A stretch of DNA of 64,000 bases from Drosophila persimilis (taxonomy: Eukaryota; Arthropoda; Insecta; Diptera; Drosophilidae). The stretch is taken from assembly GCF_003286085.1 (NCBI RefSeq), contig NW_020825298.1, forward strand, positions 558,001 through 622,000. The letters are read 5' to 3'. The first letter of the stretch is position 1. Each line of letters opens with the position of its first letter. Positions 11,130 through 24,201 of this stretch are shown here, piece by piece. Under the pieces are notes generated by a model. That model had not been told where the DNA came from, made no database searches, and saw nothing but the letters and a program-made list of their open reading frames with translations. Position numbers and translations under genes: made by a program.

Positions 11130-13485
11130 GGAACGGAAGAGGCCTCGTCGCAGCCAAAAGAAATTAAAGTGAAGTATGCCCCCCAGGAAAAACTTTTGGC
11201 TGCCTTTCAAATGGTGTCTCCATCGCTCCATCGCTCCACCGGATGGCGCTCCGTCGAGCACTAGACGACAGCGCTCCCGCTCTCGCTCCTGCTCCTGCTC
11301 ATGGGCGCTGCTCCTTCGAAAGCACATAAATTTTAATAATTTATCCCATATTATTCCACTTAAGTCGTTTAGATTTTCATAATAAATTAATAACGACAAG
11401 CGGCAGGCGCAGCTCGACCTTGCGGCCGATTTCTGGGTCCATTTCTACGAGTAGTCCACAGCCCCAGCCCCGCCCACCCCACACCACCCCACCCCGCCCG
11501 GAATGGGAATGGCAATGGGAATAGCAGTGGGAATGGGAATGGCGGCCACGCCGTGGCATCAATTGCCAAAGTTCCAAAGGATCCAAGGATGCTCGAAGGA
11601 TGCCATGGCAACAGAGCCGACATGATGCTGATGATGAGCGACGGTGCCATGTCGTAGGAAATCCGGTGGATTGGGGGCGACCACTGGGCGACCGGATGTG
11701 CGTCTTGGGGCAGGGCTCTATGTGGCCTTATTTATACGCTTAATTTGCGCCACAATTTTATTTGCAAACAAATTGTTGGGAGATCCCGAGAAACCAAAGG
11801 CCGTGCGGTGGCTCGTTGAGATTTGCGGCGGGCCCATTTCGTTTCGTTTATGAGACAATGGCGGAAATTTATTGTGTTGCAAGCAACGTAATGGGGTAGA
11901 TTTATTGTCAACCGCCCCAAGAAGCGACTCAAGTGGCAGGGCAGGGCAGGGCAGGGCGCTGCAACGCCTCGCTGATTAGCCGCGTGATTTCTGGGGCAGC
12001 AGCCAGAGAGGAGGGGGAGGTGGGGCCAGTGCAAGGCGCTGTTTAACAGCTCATCAAAACACAATATTCCCATCATTCAGGAGACCGCTTATCCACACTA
12101 CCCCTGCCTGTGCCCCCCTCATGTCCCCCAATGCCTGACCATCTCTCAAGTTGCTGTCGAATCGAAGGAAAACTAGGAAAGCACACGGCAATCATGGAAC
12201 GTTTTATTATAAAAGATGTGTTGTGGATGCCACTCCTCCCCCGCCTCCTCCTCCTCCTCCCCAGAGGCCACTTGCATATTTACAACATTTATCAGAAGCT
12301 GTACACGGGACGAGTCCCAGTCCCGTGCCCCTCTTCCACAGAGTTCAGACTCCACCGGTCAACCGGCTGCTTGACATGCAACCTCCTGCTGCCCTGCTCT
12401 TCGCCTGCTCTTCGCCTGCTCTCCTCCTGCTCTTGGTCCTGGTCCACACGAGGAGAGTGGAATTTTTCTACCGTGTTGTTTCCCACTGAACGAACAGCAG
12501 GACGAACCGAACGATAAAGCCATCGAGAAGCTGTCATTATGGATTTGCTATGATGGAAGGCCGACGAACAAAAGTTGTTGATGCGTCTGTCTGGTGGCAC
12601 TGTGTCTGTGGTATTCCCAGGGGTCTGTATCTGTATCTGTGTGTGTGTCTGTGTGTGTGTATCTGTATCTCATGGCTCATGGGTATCTGTGTGTATTCTG
12701 TCATGTACTAAATATTGTGGCTTGCATGTGTCTTCCACTTTTCATTACGAGCTCTCGTCTCTCGTCTCTCTCTTAAATTTCAATGGCTCAAGGTTTCATC
12801 ATAGTATCTGTATCTACATGCGCATCTCTGTGTCTCTGTGTCTATGTGTCTATGTTTCTATGTGTGTGTGTGTGCGAATATCTGTGTGTGCTTCAAGTAC
12901 CATTGAATTGATTGATGTTTGATGCACTCAACCACAACGATATGCTGCAAACCGCAACGCTACTTCTGCTGCTGCTGCTGTGGCTGCCTCCTCATCCATC
13001 CTTCTCCGTCTTTCCCCCTCACGCGTTTCCATGTCCTGTCGCTGCGCATTTGTGTAGCATACTTTTTGGAGTGCTGCCGGCTGAAAAGCAGCAGTCGAAG
13101 CCGAAGCCCAACCAAAGGCAAATTAATTTTCAAGTTGTTTTCGTAGTTTTCCAGAGATGAGACCCTCTCCGAGCCGAGCCGGGCCCAGTCGAGCCGCTCA
13201 TCCCAAGACCCTGCTCCGAATGCAGTAATCTGACCGCACATAAATTCTCACCCGATATTTCCTATATGTGCGTACATATTCGCACTTAATACTTTATGTT
13301 TATTCCACAGAAGGGGATCCTCTCCTCTCCCCTCCGCCCCACTCCACTCCACCCTGCTCTGTTTCGTTTCGCGTGGAATAATAAATGCGCAAAAACGTTT
13401 TGATTTACACCGCGACTACGCGTTATTAATCATATTTAAATAAATTAAACATTTATTATAGAAATGCAGCCATAAATAAATTGAG

Positions 13486-14075
13486 TAAATACATGAAACC
13501 CAAGAGCCGCCGCCTGGAGCCGAGAACAGCCCCTCCCTGCGCTCTTTGGGGGCATGGCACAAGTTCCTCGTTATGGAAATGCAATTACCCATCGGCGGGC
13601 GCTTAGCCGCACATTCCATGGAAATCCAATTTAAAACAAATAAAGTTCCGATTCATCCACAAGCGGAATGCTCTACGGAACGAACTAATCGATCGGGAGA
13701 GATCTAGATGGATCGGAATTCCATATGCATTCCCCAGATCTTTCGTGGAACCATTCAAAATGTACCTTCGAATCAAAAGGTAAATACATGAAACCCAAGA
13801 GCCGCCGCCTGGAGCCGAGAACAGCCCCTCCCTGCGCTCTTTGGGGGCATGGCACAAGTTCCTCGTTATGGAAATGCAATTACCCATCGGCGGGCGCTTA
13901 GCCGCACTTCCATGAAAATCCAATTTAAAACAAATAAAGTTCAGATTCATCCACAAGCGGAATGCTCTACGGAACGAACTAATCGATCGGGAGAGATCTA
14001 GATGGATCGAAATTCCATATGCATTCCCCAGATCTTTCGTGGAACCATTCAAAATGTACCTTCGAATCAAAAGGT
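13486..14075. repeat. Tandem duplication of a 295-bp segment
   Basis: Copy 1 spans 13486-13780 and copy 2 about 13781-14075, directly abutting. By eye the copies differ at about four positions: one 1-bp deletion (CACATTCC versus CACTTCC) and three substitutions. That implies a recent duplication. The unit contains several restriction-like palindromes (AGATCT, ATCGAT) and no gene I recognise. The - strand frame stays open through both copies only because the unit lacks stops in that frame. Confidence 0.95.
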
Positions 14076-17000
14076 AGTCCAGCTATCGGAAAACCTCCAC
14101 GCGTCGTGCGACTGGTCCCCTCGGTCGGTATTTTTCACCCAACGATACTCCCAAAATCCATCCTAAAACTATCAAAAAATCGAAAAAATAGAGAAATAAA
14201 ATCCCATGGCACTTCTCCGTGTCGAGGCACACGTGGCTCGACATTGAGATACCTGATACCCTATTTCGATGCAAAACAGATCCATATTTCATCCCAAGTT
14301 TTTTCTTAGCAAATAGTAAGGGTATTCCTTTTAATTCAAACATTTTTAAAATGATTTTTTTTCTGTTTGCAAATATTTAGTTTTTTTTCCAGTGACATTT
14401 TTGTGGGGGGTGGGGGCATTAAATTGATTTTCATGAATTGTTTGCTCAAGGCTTAACCCTCGAAAGCCCCGGCTGCAGCGCCCATCATTTGCATAATTGC
14501 CACCCGAATAGCTGTTGAAATTAACCGCATTTATCAAATGGGAATCGAGCGGAGGGGCGAGAGAGGAGGGCGGAGAGCGGAGAGCGGAGAAGCAGCAAAA
14601 AGCTGGCACCACCGTCTTACTGCAACTTTTTGCCGCCTTTTGTCGGGGCGTGGCAGGGGCGGGGGCAAGGCGGGGCGGTGCACAAAACTATTTTCGTATT
14701 TTGCACTTCCGCTATAAATTGTGGAGTTTATGGTGCGTATCACTTGGCCGAATGTTTTACATGCGACTCCGTGGCCTGGCCCATACATCCAACCGTACAA
14801 CCAGATCAACGTGCAACAACACCCTGCCACATCCTACCTACCGCCAGGCGGGGCGGTGCGTGTGCCCCGCCGGATGGGACAGCGCAAGAGTTATGCGTCT
14901 CCTGAACTGAAGCCGAAAAACTTTCCCGAGACTCCTCGGAGTTTAGCAGAAAGCAGAAAGAAAGCAAGTGGCAGGAAGCAGGGGCATGCAGCAGGGGCAT
15001 GCAGCAGGGGATCAAGCGACGTCTGTTCCGTGTTGGCGCGTATTCAGAGGGGTGGGGGAGGGGCCTGAAATATGAAAACCTCGAGGAGCAAAAGAAACTC
15101 CGGCTCCAGCGCCGGCTCGGGCTCTGGCTCCGGCTCCGGCTCCAGCCAGTGGCTTCGTGTTGGCTTCCTTTAATGAGCTTTACGCAGCTGCTGCTTGCCA
15201 CCAAATCCTAGTTCTAGACCCAGCCACCGCCCCAGCGCGGATGGGGCACATCCCCAAGCGTAGTTTTGGACAAGTTTAAGCCGCAGATGGCTTGGCGACG
15301 CGTCGCGGCGCTGCAGTTGACTGCTTCTCAATTCTCGCTGCCGCATTGCGATTTGCGCCAATTCACGTGTTTCCGGTTGCTCAAGTTTGGAGGTTGCACG
15401 CCGCATGCCGCATGCCGCTTGTTAGAAGTCCGTCCTTGCCCCAAAACCCAGTGGCTGGTCAGCGCTGCAGATGCTGCGGCATTTGCTGCTGTAATTGTTG
15501 CAGCGGTCGCGGCTTAGCGACCACTCGCCGCCCCTCCCTGCTCGCCCTCCCCCTCCCCCTCTTTTCTGGTGGAAGAAGGCAGGTGGAAAAGTTTTGTGTT
15601 TGTGGCACGGTCGTGATTTCCCCGGCGTTGCAGCATTGCATCTGCGCTGAATCGCGGCAGAGTGGATTGCAGACTGCAGATTGCAAATGGAGCTGCATCC
15701 ACAGTTAATTGTTCCCAGCATTTCAAACACAATTACGGGGAAACTTTTTGGATTTGCCGCGGCTTTCTCTGCTCTCTCTCTCTCTCCATCTCTGGTCCTG
15801 CGGAAAGGACATTTAACGAGCTGTCTCTGGATTTTGAGTAGCGTATCAATGGCTGTCCAAGGCTCCGAAACTTTCTTCAACTTTTCTCCCTTCGAACATT
15901 CCATTCATCGCTATATTCCACATCATTTCCATCTGCAACTGCAGGTCCCATCCCTCCCCCCTTCCAGCTGAGCTGCCGCATGCCCCACATCATTAGTTAT
16001 CCGAAGGTGCTTACAATTTTTCCAAATATGCCAGCCAGCAGACAGCCAGACAGCCAGCCAGGGGACCAACAGCCGCACACTCAAAGTGTTATTAGTTGTT
16101 GGCCATGCCAGAGGCAGCATCTCCTCCTGACAGCCAGAATGCATCGATTGGGGCAGCCATCGAGTGGAGTGCGGCATTTGCATTCACAAACATTCGAATT
16201 ATATAAAAAATGAATTGCCAAGAGCCAGGCAGGAGCCGTGGAGCATGCAGCCGGAGCACCACTCACCACTCACCATTCTCCATTCACCATTCTCTATTTG
16301 ATTTCATTTGCCTTCGATGCCTGTGTTTTGTGGTCTGTTGTGCGGCACCTGCTGCTGCCGCTAGATGGCCATCGACTTGAGTGGCCGCCCCCAGCGCCTG
16401 CTTCCTGGTGCCTGCCCCAAGTGTGGCATCCACTTTAAGGTGCGGCTTTAAGTCGGCTCGGCTCCCGTCTGGAATTAGCAATCAGCACACACTCTTCTGC
16501 TCTTCTGCTCTTCTGCTCGTCTGATCAATTGCCAGCGATTTCGAATACCGGATTCCGCATTCCGGATTCCGATGCCCCCGATTCCCCGGATATGTCGATG
16601 GAGGAGGCTTGGGGTATATTGAAATTCCACTGGGGCCCCGCGCGGAGGCGCCCCACTGCTGCGGTTGCATCCGACAAAGGAATGCGTGTTGCATGAAAAG
16701 CAGTAAAAAAAACAGGAGAAAAAAACCCAAAAAGAAAACTAAACAAAATTAACGGCGTTTGCCGCTCCATCCGTTTCCTTGCATCTTCTCCTGCTCTCTG
16801 CCCGAGTTGCATGGCCGTTTTTGGTCATTAGAAGTGACAGGGCCGCAAAGCCACGCACTGGATACAGGACGCAGGACGCAGGACGCAGGGAAGGACCCCC
16901 TTCATCCGCCGGACACAACCGCCAGGACACAGGCCCAGGACGCAGGACACTGCGCGCACACAGTGAATGGTCAGCGGCCCCTTGTCCCCCCCACTCCCCC

Positions 17001-17638
17001 CACAGTCCACTCTTGCCCCCCGTCGGTCATTTGTCGTTCTTCAGTTTTTGGCCGAAGTTCAATTTTCTGGTCATGCACATGGCAGCCGCTGTTGCCGCTG
17101 TTGCCGCTGTTGCAGCAGCCTCCCCGTCGAATTTTGTTCATTAGGCACGCACACACACACGAGGCTGCATGCCCCCCACCCCACAAATGCATGCCCCATC
17201 CTGCTGCAGGGGCAGGAGGCAGGAGGCAGGAGGCTGCTGCAGATCCACAATGTAATCAACGAAATCGCTCGAATCGCCAGAAATCGGCATTTGGGTCCTA
17301 GGGAGCGCAGCAACAATAGAAACAACAACAACAACAACAACAACAATGGATAAACAACGAACGGAGACTGCGACGGGGCGACGGGGCGACGGGGCAACGG
17401 GGCGTCCCCGGCACGAAAAAACAATCATGGATGCCTCCGCTGGCGCTGCTGCAACTGCAACTGCGGCCATTAACGGTAATTCCGGCAGCGCTTTTAATTG
17501 CGCATCCAAACAGAGGCAATAGCATGGAAAATGAGTTGTGGCCCAGGATTTCGGAGTGCAGAGCACCTAGCCCCACCCCTCCCCACCCCAACCGATCGAA
17601 ACTGTCCCCGAAATCTAAACAGAATTATGACTCTTCCA

Positions 17639-17652
17639 GGGGGGGGGGGGGG
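17639..17652. repeat. Homopolymer run of 14 G
   Basis: An uninterrupted G run; the count may be unreliable. Confidence 0.9.
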
Positions 17653-19793
17653 TCCAGGGATAGCAGGCGCTGCCACGGGAGGAGGCGGCACCCATCCGTA
17701 AGTCATATCTTCTGCCAGTCGCATGCCTCAGGTATGCCAATAGTCGTTCCGTTGTGGCTGTGTGGCGCGCCATGACATACCTTTCGTACCACAAAATGCT
17801 CGAGAATAAATATACATATACTAGAAATAAGAGATATTCTCTGAGCAGCATTAAGTATTCGAAGCCTGAGGTTTTCTTGGGGACTCGAAATGAATTCTCC
17901 CCATAGGTTGCCCCCATTCGAAGCAGGAAAACAATCGTATCTTGTGCCCATTCGCAGCATAAAGTTCATCAAATCGGACACTTTCCATAAACTGCACGAC
18001 TAATTCGTGCAATTACGAATTGGTGGCCTGCCAAGGGAATAGAACCCCGAAAACTGAAACAAAAGTCGCATAAAAGTAATGCGGAATAAGGGATGGACTG
18101 GGAATGGGGATGGGGCATGGAAGGGTGCATGCCACGAATGTAATGAAAAACTCATAACCTGTGGCTTTTTGTCATGCGGTCACACGCACCAGACAGCCTC
18201 GGAGACAGACGGGACGGGACGGGACACACGGAAAGGACACGCAACCCCCAGGAATCGTCGAAAGTTGAAGCTTTGCCAAACGGAGAGGAGACGCTGCTGC
18301 CACACGGAGAAGTTTTCCTTTTCCCTCTGCCCTTGCCTTTGGCTTTGGCTTTGCCTTCGCCTTCGGTTTCGGTTTCGGTTACAGTGTCTTTTTTCTGTCG
18401 CTCTGTCGCTCTGTCGCTCTGTTGTTCCGTCTTTGGGTCGCTCTGTTTCTCTGCTTCACATTTCATTGCCAACTTTGAGGTTTAGGCCACGAGTTCAGGC
18501 CAAATTGAAACCCAAAGCCCCTCCACTCCATCTACACCTCCACCTCCCTCCTCCACCACCCCCCTTTGCTCCCCTTTCTCGCTTCCAATTTCCAACATAC
18601 TGAAAAAGAAGCAAAAACTTCTGCTGCTGCTGCTTCTGTGCTGTGCTGTGCTGTGCCGCGTTGACAACTAAATTCGATATCGATTTGATTTAGTTAAACG
18701 TTGAAATGTCTCTTCGATGGTCCGTCGATGGCTGTGCCTGTGTGGCAGTGTGACAGTGTGGCAGTGGCATGCCCTTTGGGGCAATGAAATTCGCATGATT
18801 GTCGCCTTATGCTGTGAAAACAAACAAACAAACGAAGGCCCACGGGGCACAGCAAATACCCGTAGAAGGACCCGTTCCGTCCGTCAGATAAGCGACTGCG
18901 ATTGGAATTGGAGCAGAGCAGGGATTCGACAGGACATTCGAGTGGCGGTGGGAGTGGGGGTGGCAGCGGCAGTGGGAGGGGCAGCAGCGGGAGTTGGGCG
19001 CGCGAAAATGACTCTAGGGGTGGCAGTACATAGAGCTCCTTTGATGGCCTGCCAGGATAACCGCAACTGTGGATAGCAGGGGGCGTGGCCGCAGAAGGAG
19101 TCTCCGTCTCCGACTCTGTCCCCCCGGCCTATCCAGGCATATGCAAATTAGTGCAGCTCCTTCATGTGGCATCCACAGGCATTACGGTACGTAGGAGCCT
19201 CAAATGTGAATTTCAAATGTGGGCCATGTTTCGGTTGGGTTCCTTTTTTCGACGGCGCTTCGAGGCAGCCGAAAGGATTAGGTTGCAGCCGGAGGAAGCA
19301 GAGTTGCAGTTGCAAGTGGACTACACTTCTAAGCAGATGCCTCAATCTGGAATTTTTATCTACCATTCTTTTGCATCATAAACAACAGCAAAAGAGAGAG
19401 AATCCAGAGGGAGGGCGAGGAGAGGAGAGTGGGGAGTGGGGAGAGGCAAAGAGAAGGAGAACATGAGAATAGAAGCAAAAATTAACATAGACTAAAGACT
19501 CGTCGGTGTGTGGCACGCCTACGAGCATTTGCAACACGGTTTGGTACGGTACGGAACACACATGCCCCCAGAGGGGTCCCAGAGTCCCCGAGGACGAGGG
19601 CCGTACCATGTTGCTGCCACAAATGTTTCGGAATAACCAGACGCAGAGCCAGAGTGGGCCAGAGGGACGGAGAGGCGGAGGGGCAGACAGAAAGCCAACA
19701 GACGCCATCAAGCGAATTAAAACCAAATCACTTACAAGCGGCCAAAAGTGTTAACGTGTAAATTTCCATTTACCAAGATCGAAGCGCTCTGAT

Positions 19794-19836
19794 AGCAGCA
19801 GCAGCAGCGGCAACGGCAGCGGCAGCGGCAGCGGCA
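19794..19836. repeat. CAG / GGCAGC trinucleotide-hexanucleotide repeat
   Basis: An AGC run merging into GGCAGC units, in non-coding DNA. Confidence 0.85.
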
Positions 19837-22800
19837 GACACTATAAACATGCAGTGGGCGTGGGGCAGGGCGGCAGGAGTGGGTGGGTGGCAGGGCAGGG
19901 TCAGTAGGGTGTGTGGGAAAGGGGTAAAGAGAGTGAGAGAAAGAGAGTTTTGCACTAAATAAAACTAGTGGAGAGGAAAGGCTCAAAGGCATTTTGGGCT
20001 AAAGAATATTTAGAGGTGGAAATAAACGTGTTGTGTGCACGCGGGTGGTGCGGGACTTTGGGATACACCCTCCCACACCCCCCCACACACACACACACCC
20101 ACACACGCACATTTACATGCATAAATAAGCGATAGGAGGCAGTAGGAGACGATACCCAGAGACCCAGAGACCCAGAACTTCTTAACTCAATGAATTCTCC
20201 TGCAATTTCGTAAATTAACACTTCGGCCGTTGGAGGCGCCACAGAAGGAGGTGAGCTGTGAAACTCACCAAGAGAGAAAGAGAGAGAGAGAGTCGAAGTG
20301 GGAGTGTGTGGGAGGAAGAGATGCGATGCATAGACATTCTCGTACTTACTTCCGAGTCATTGGAGCTGCCTCTCTCTCTTTCCCCCTCTATCTCTATCAC
20401 TTTCTCTCTTTCTCCTTCTCTAGTATGTGTCTGAATGCCAAAAAATCTACAGCAGCGGAAACAATCTGCTGGGTACGCGTCGAGGCATCAGCCATAAACA
20501 GGACTCCCCCTCCCCTCCCCACCCCCTCTATCTAGCAGCATTTCTATCCGCTCTCTCTCTGTCTCTCAGAATTTGCATTTTCGGTGAAATTGATATTTTT
20601 ATATGGGTATCCATGTGGCATGTGGCAGCCAGGAGGAGTGCGCGTCGCGGGGTGAGTATCTTTGTATCTGGTGTATCCCAAAGGGCGAATTTTCCGAAAA
20701 GCGAGTAAATTATGGGTGGCTAGAGTTTTTCGTAGCACCACAGGGGGGGGGAGGGGACGGAGCCTTGAACGGAGCAGAGCAGCGGATCTACTCGATCGAT
20801 TGAAAACGATTGAGTTCTCCCATTCTCCGAATTTTTCAGACGAAAACCGAAAAATATAATCCTTGTGTAATAATAATTGTATCTCCCATCCATCGATCTT
20901 TCATATTTCTTACTCAATAGCGATCGAAAATTTCCAAACAATATTCTGTTGTAATCGAAGAATTGATCAAGCCCCACCCACACCCCCACACACACACACA
21001 CACACACGCAATACGAGCACTACTTTATGCAAAAAGACCCCCGCATCATATTGGCACTCCATTCAACATCCCCATCCCCATTCCCTGCCACCGCATCCGC
21101 ATCCACAATCCTGCATTCACATCGCATCGAATCGCATCACTGTCGCGATACCCTTCCCTTCCCCTTCTTTCAACCCACCCTCACCGCCTTCTCCTTGTCG
21201 CTTGTCGCTGATATCGAAATCTGTTTTATCAGCGTTGCGTTATTGCTTTTGTTGCTCTGTTCCGGCGGGTGCATGCACAGGGTTCCAGAGGGGTTAAAGG
21301 ATAGCGGTCGGAAAGCGGAGTCGGAGCCCCCCCCCACTCCCCTGCACTCGTTCGTCGTACATAAATTTATACGCGATTTTGTAATTCCCTTTTTGGTTAT
21401 AAATTTCGCTACTGTTTCGGTTTCGGTTGAATGCGCGTTGCCCTGCATCCCGCACCCCCCCCTCACCCCTCCCTCTCTTCATGTCACACCACGATGCGGT
21501 TGCAATCAGTTTATCAGTTTATTTGCGGACTGGTGTGGGTGAACAGGGGGCTGAGTGAGAGAGAGGCACACACACACACACATGTGTTGTGTATGCGTGC
21601 GTGTGTGTTTATTTGTTATATGCAAATAGTAGAAGAGTGCCGTGAGAGTGCCGGTGAGAACGGTGCGAACGGTGAGCCGGTGGAGGGATGGACCGGCGCC
21701 ACTGAAATGTTTGCCTCCCCCTCCCAATCCACGCCATTGTGTGCGGTAAAAATTACGGCACCCCCAAGTCAGAAATTCTGTTGCAGTCACCGATGCCACG
21801 ATTCAATGTCAGAATGTGTAATGGAAATATCATCGAAATAATGGTCACAAACTGAGCATACGACCCTCGCAGCGGCAGCAATGGGACTGTATGGATACTC
21901 TAACCCCTCGACGGGAAGATGTAGATGAAATATTCCCAATGCAAGAGGATCGAAACGCTTCCTTAAAATGTGTAAAACAAAATGCATACATGTACATCCA
22001 GTAGAAAACTGTATTTCCAACCAGGATCGGATCAGTTTGAACCAAAATATTGACGAAAGATTATTATTACAAATATTTCTCCATCCAAGATTTTTCAAAC
22101 AATTCCTTAAAGATATAGTTATATATAGTAGGTAAATATGTATGTATTGATATAATGATATAGATGATCTAGCTGTAAATATCTCGACTAAGTCGTTGGC
22201 TCCCCCTCCTCGTTAGGGGGATGGATGCCTGAAGATTCCTTTCGACCATAGTCCCCCATTACACCCTCGCTATAAAGTTATTATCGAAGGAGGGGCGCTT
22301 ATCCGCCTGTAAGCTGAAAAATGCTCCACAAATGCGATAAACAATGCAATTTAAGCTGATTTCGGTTCAGCCCCAGACCCCCGCCATAGGGCTCCAGGCT
22401 CGAGGCCAATTTACAGCGACAATTTATTAAAATCCAGTCCCTGCCCCACATGTGTGCCCCACTCTGCCTGCCACACACTCAAACCCCCCTCGGAGCAGCA
22501 GGCTCTAAGATATTGTGTTAATTTGCCGCAGTCATGAGCCTCGAGAGTCGCAAGAGTCGAGTCGCGGGAGTCTCGAGAGTCGAGAGTCGCCAGGCACAGT
22601 TGACGGGCGGACAGACGGAAAGACGGACGAACGGACGGACGGGACCTGTGCCACTTGAAGCGCGTTGCCGCGGAGTATGCAACAAATTTGTTGCCGTTTT
22701 AATTTTTCTGTCAGCTTGCGCTCGAGCGCCTCCTCGTGCAGCAACCCCCCTGCACCCCTGCACCCCTCCTCACACCATCCCTTGATGTTTTGCATGCAAC

Positions 22801-23717
22801 ATGCGAGAATTTCTAATTGTTGCTGGCCTCGATGGGCGAGAGGCGAGGGGTAGCAGCGGCGTCAGGCTGCAACATAACAAGAACGAGGAGCCAGTCCGGT
22901 GGCGGGGTCCGGTGGCGGGGTCCGGTGTCGGGGCAAGTGAATAAATTAGAAATCGGCGACCTGCACGGGCGCTTCTGAGGGGTCGCCCCCTCTCCTCGGC
23001 CGCTCCTTGCCTCACGCGCTCGTATGTGTTGTTGCGTTTTGCCACTCGACGGGTTTTGTGTACACACAAATTACTGCTGCAGCAACGCGGTGGGCTGGGC
23101 GGCAGCCTTGTTGCATGTCCTGCACTGTGTGCCACTGAGGAGCTCACCGAAGAGTAAGCTTTGCTAACAGGCCGAAAAACTTAATTGGCGTTTCTCTCTT
23201 TCCCGCTCTCTTTTCTTTGTCCCCTTTCCGCTCCCCCATTGCTGATTTCGTTATTTTGTTTAATTAATAAACACATTTTGATTAGAGCGTGTCGTCACCC
23301 GCCCCCTTGCGACCGCCCATTCTTCCAGCCATCCATCCATCCTTCCATTCTTCCAGCACGACTTCCACTCGACACGACTCGACATGACCTGACTTGTCCT
23401 GATCCCGGATCAGGGGGGGGCGGCGATGGCCTGACTTACTAACCCGATTCCTCCGTTATTTTGTTTCATTTTATTTCCCATCATCATTAGTCTCTCCCTT
23501 TCGCTCGCATTCGCTAGCACTCTATCCCTCCCCCTTCCCTTTCCCTTTCCATTCTCTCTTCATATAAAAATCACAGTTATTTGTTTTGCTGTCAGATTAG
23601 CTGCTACTTGTTGATGTGCTCTCTCTCTCTCCCACCCCCTCTCCGCTCTTATTTATAAGAAGCTGTCTGTTTATCTCTTTTCTGTTTCTGTTTCTGTGTT
23701 TTTTCCTTTCCACTCAC

Positions 23718-23855
23718 CTTCTTTGCTTGCCTGCCACAAGGTGTGCGTTGGTGCGTGGGTGCGTGGGTGCGTGGCAGGTGCCGTCGGTCATTTGTCGGCG
23801 GCGACTTTGCGGCCGGCTTCTTGATTGAGGCCTTGATTGGGCATAGCATTTCCAT
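23718..23855 (-). CDS. Candidate first coding exon of a minus-strand gene
   Basis: On the minus strand an ATG at 23855 opens 46 codons ending exactly at a consensus donor, AAG|GTGAGT (GT complement at 23716-23717), in phase 0. The 150 bp before the ATG is A-rich with AAAGTGAAAG words, as in fly 5' UTRs, and a DRE-type promoter lies about 310-345 bp upstream. The encoded peptide is basic (Lys/Arg/Pro-rich, ending RQAKK), and part of it comes from a GTGCGTGGGTGCGTGG repeat, so coding is uncertain. No downstream exon was found in the window. The gene would have to continue leftward, possibly spanning the ABCG gene, or the exon is part of a non-coding RNA. Confidence 0.3.
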
Positions 23856-24166
23856 TCACATCAATCACAATCACTTAACACTTTCCTTTCACTTTCACTT
23901 TATTTTAACCAACAGGCAATCCTTTTCATTCACCAAAAAAAATTTTTAGCGTGCGTATTTTTTGCGAGTTGTTTGCAGGTATTTACTTGTATCGTCTCGT
24001 TCGAAACTGCCATGAATATTAGACACTTTAACCGGACACATGCACTGACAACAAACTATATAATTTTACGCGTTTTATTCCACTTTTGTTCACTTTTCTT
24101 TTTGCGTTCATTTGATTGAAATGCTCAGCTGACGAGATCAGTAATGCCGATACCTTATACAGATAC

Positions 24167-24201
24167 ATCGATACGAAAGGCCGAAAGGCCGCATATCGAT
24201 A
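24167..24201. promoter_or_regulatory. DRE-type core promoter, possibly bidirectional
   Basis: A full TATCGATA (DREF site) lies at 24194-24201 and a 7/8 match ATCGATA at 24167-24173. Between them is a repeated AAAGGCCGAAAGGCC, and a CAGCTG E-box lies nearby at about 24127. These are established fly housekeeping-promoter motifs. They lie between the possible minus-strand first exon on the left and the GA-rich repeated leader-like blocks on the right. Confidence 0.6.

Larger units (their letters stand above)
6034..13485. other. Intergenic region, no recognisable gene
   Basis: Several long open frames occur (the longest is 7984-8745, + strand, 253 codons), but they are made of Ser/Ala/Pro-rich low complexity or antisense pairs with no domain. 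The region carries many microsatellites and AT-rich islands with TAAT, TTTAT and GCAAT words, the latter suggestive of regulatory DNA. Confidence 0.5.
14076..23717. other. Intergenic region, no recognisable gene
   Basis: No coding exon supported by both splice signals and protein-like composition was found. The content is microsatellites, pyrimidine-rich tracts and AT-rich islands. At 21.78-22.10 kb three frames on the two strands are open, after an acceptor-like TCTGTTGCAG, but no family is recognisable. Confidence 0.45.

Noticed and set aside
13603..14070. 155-codon minus-strand frame with an internally repeated peptide
   Set aside because: The protein repeat is only the translated 295-bp DNA duplication; nothing else supports coding.
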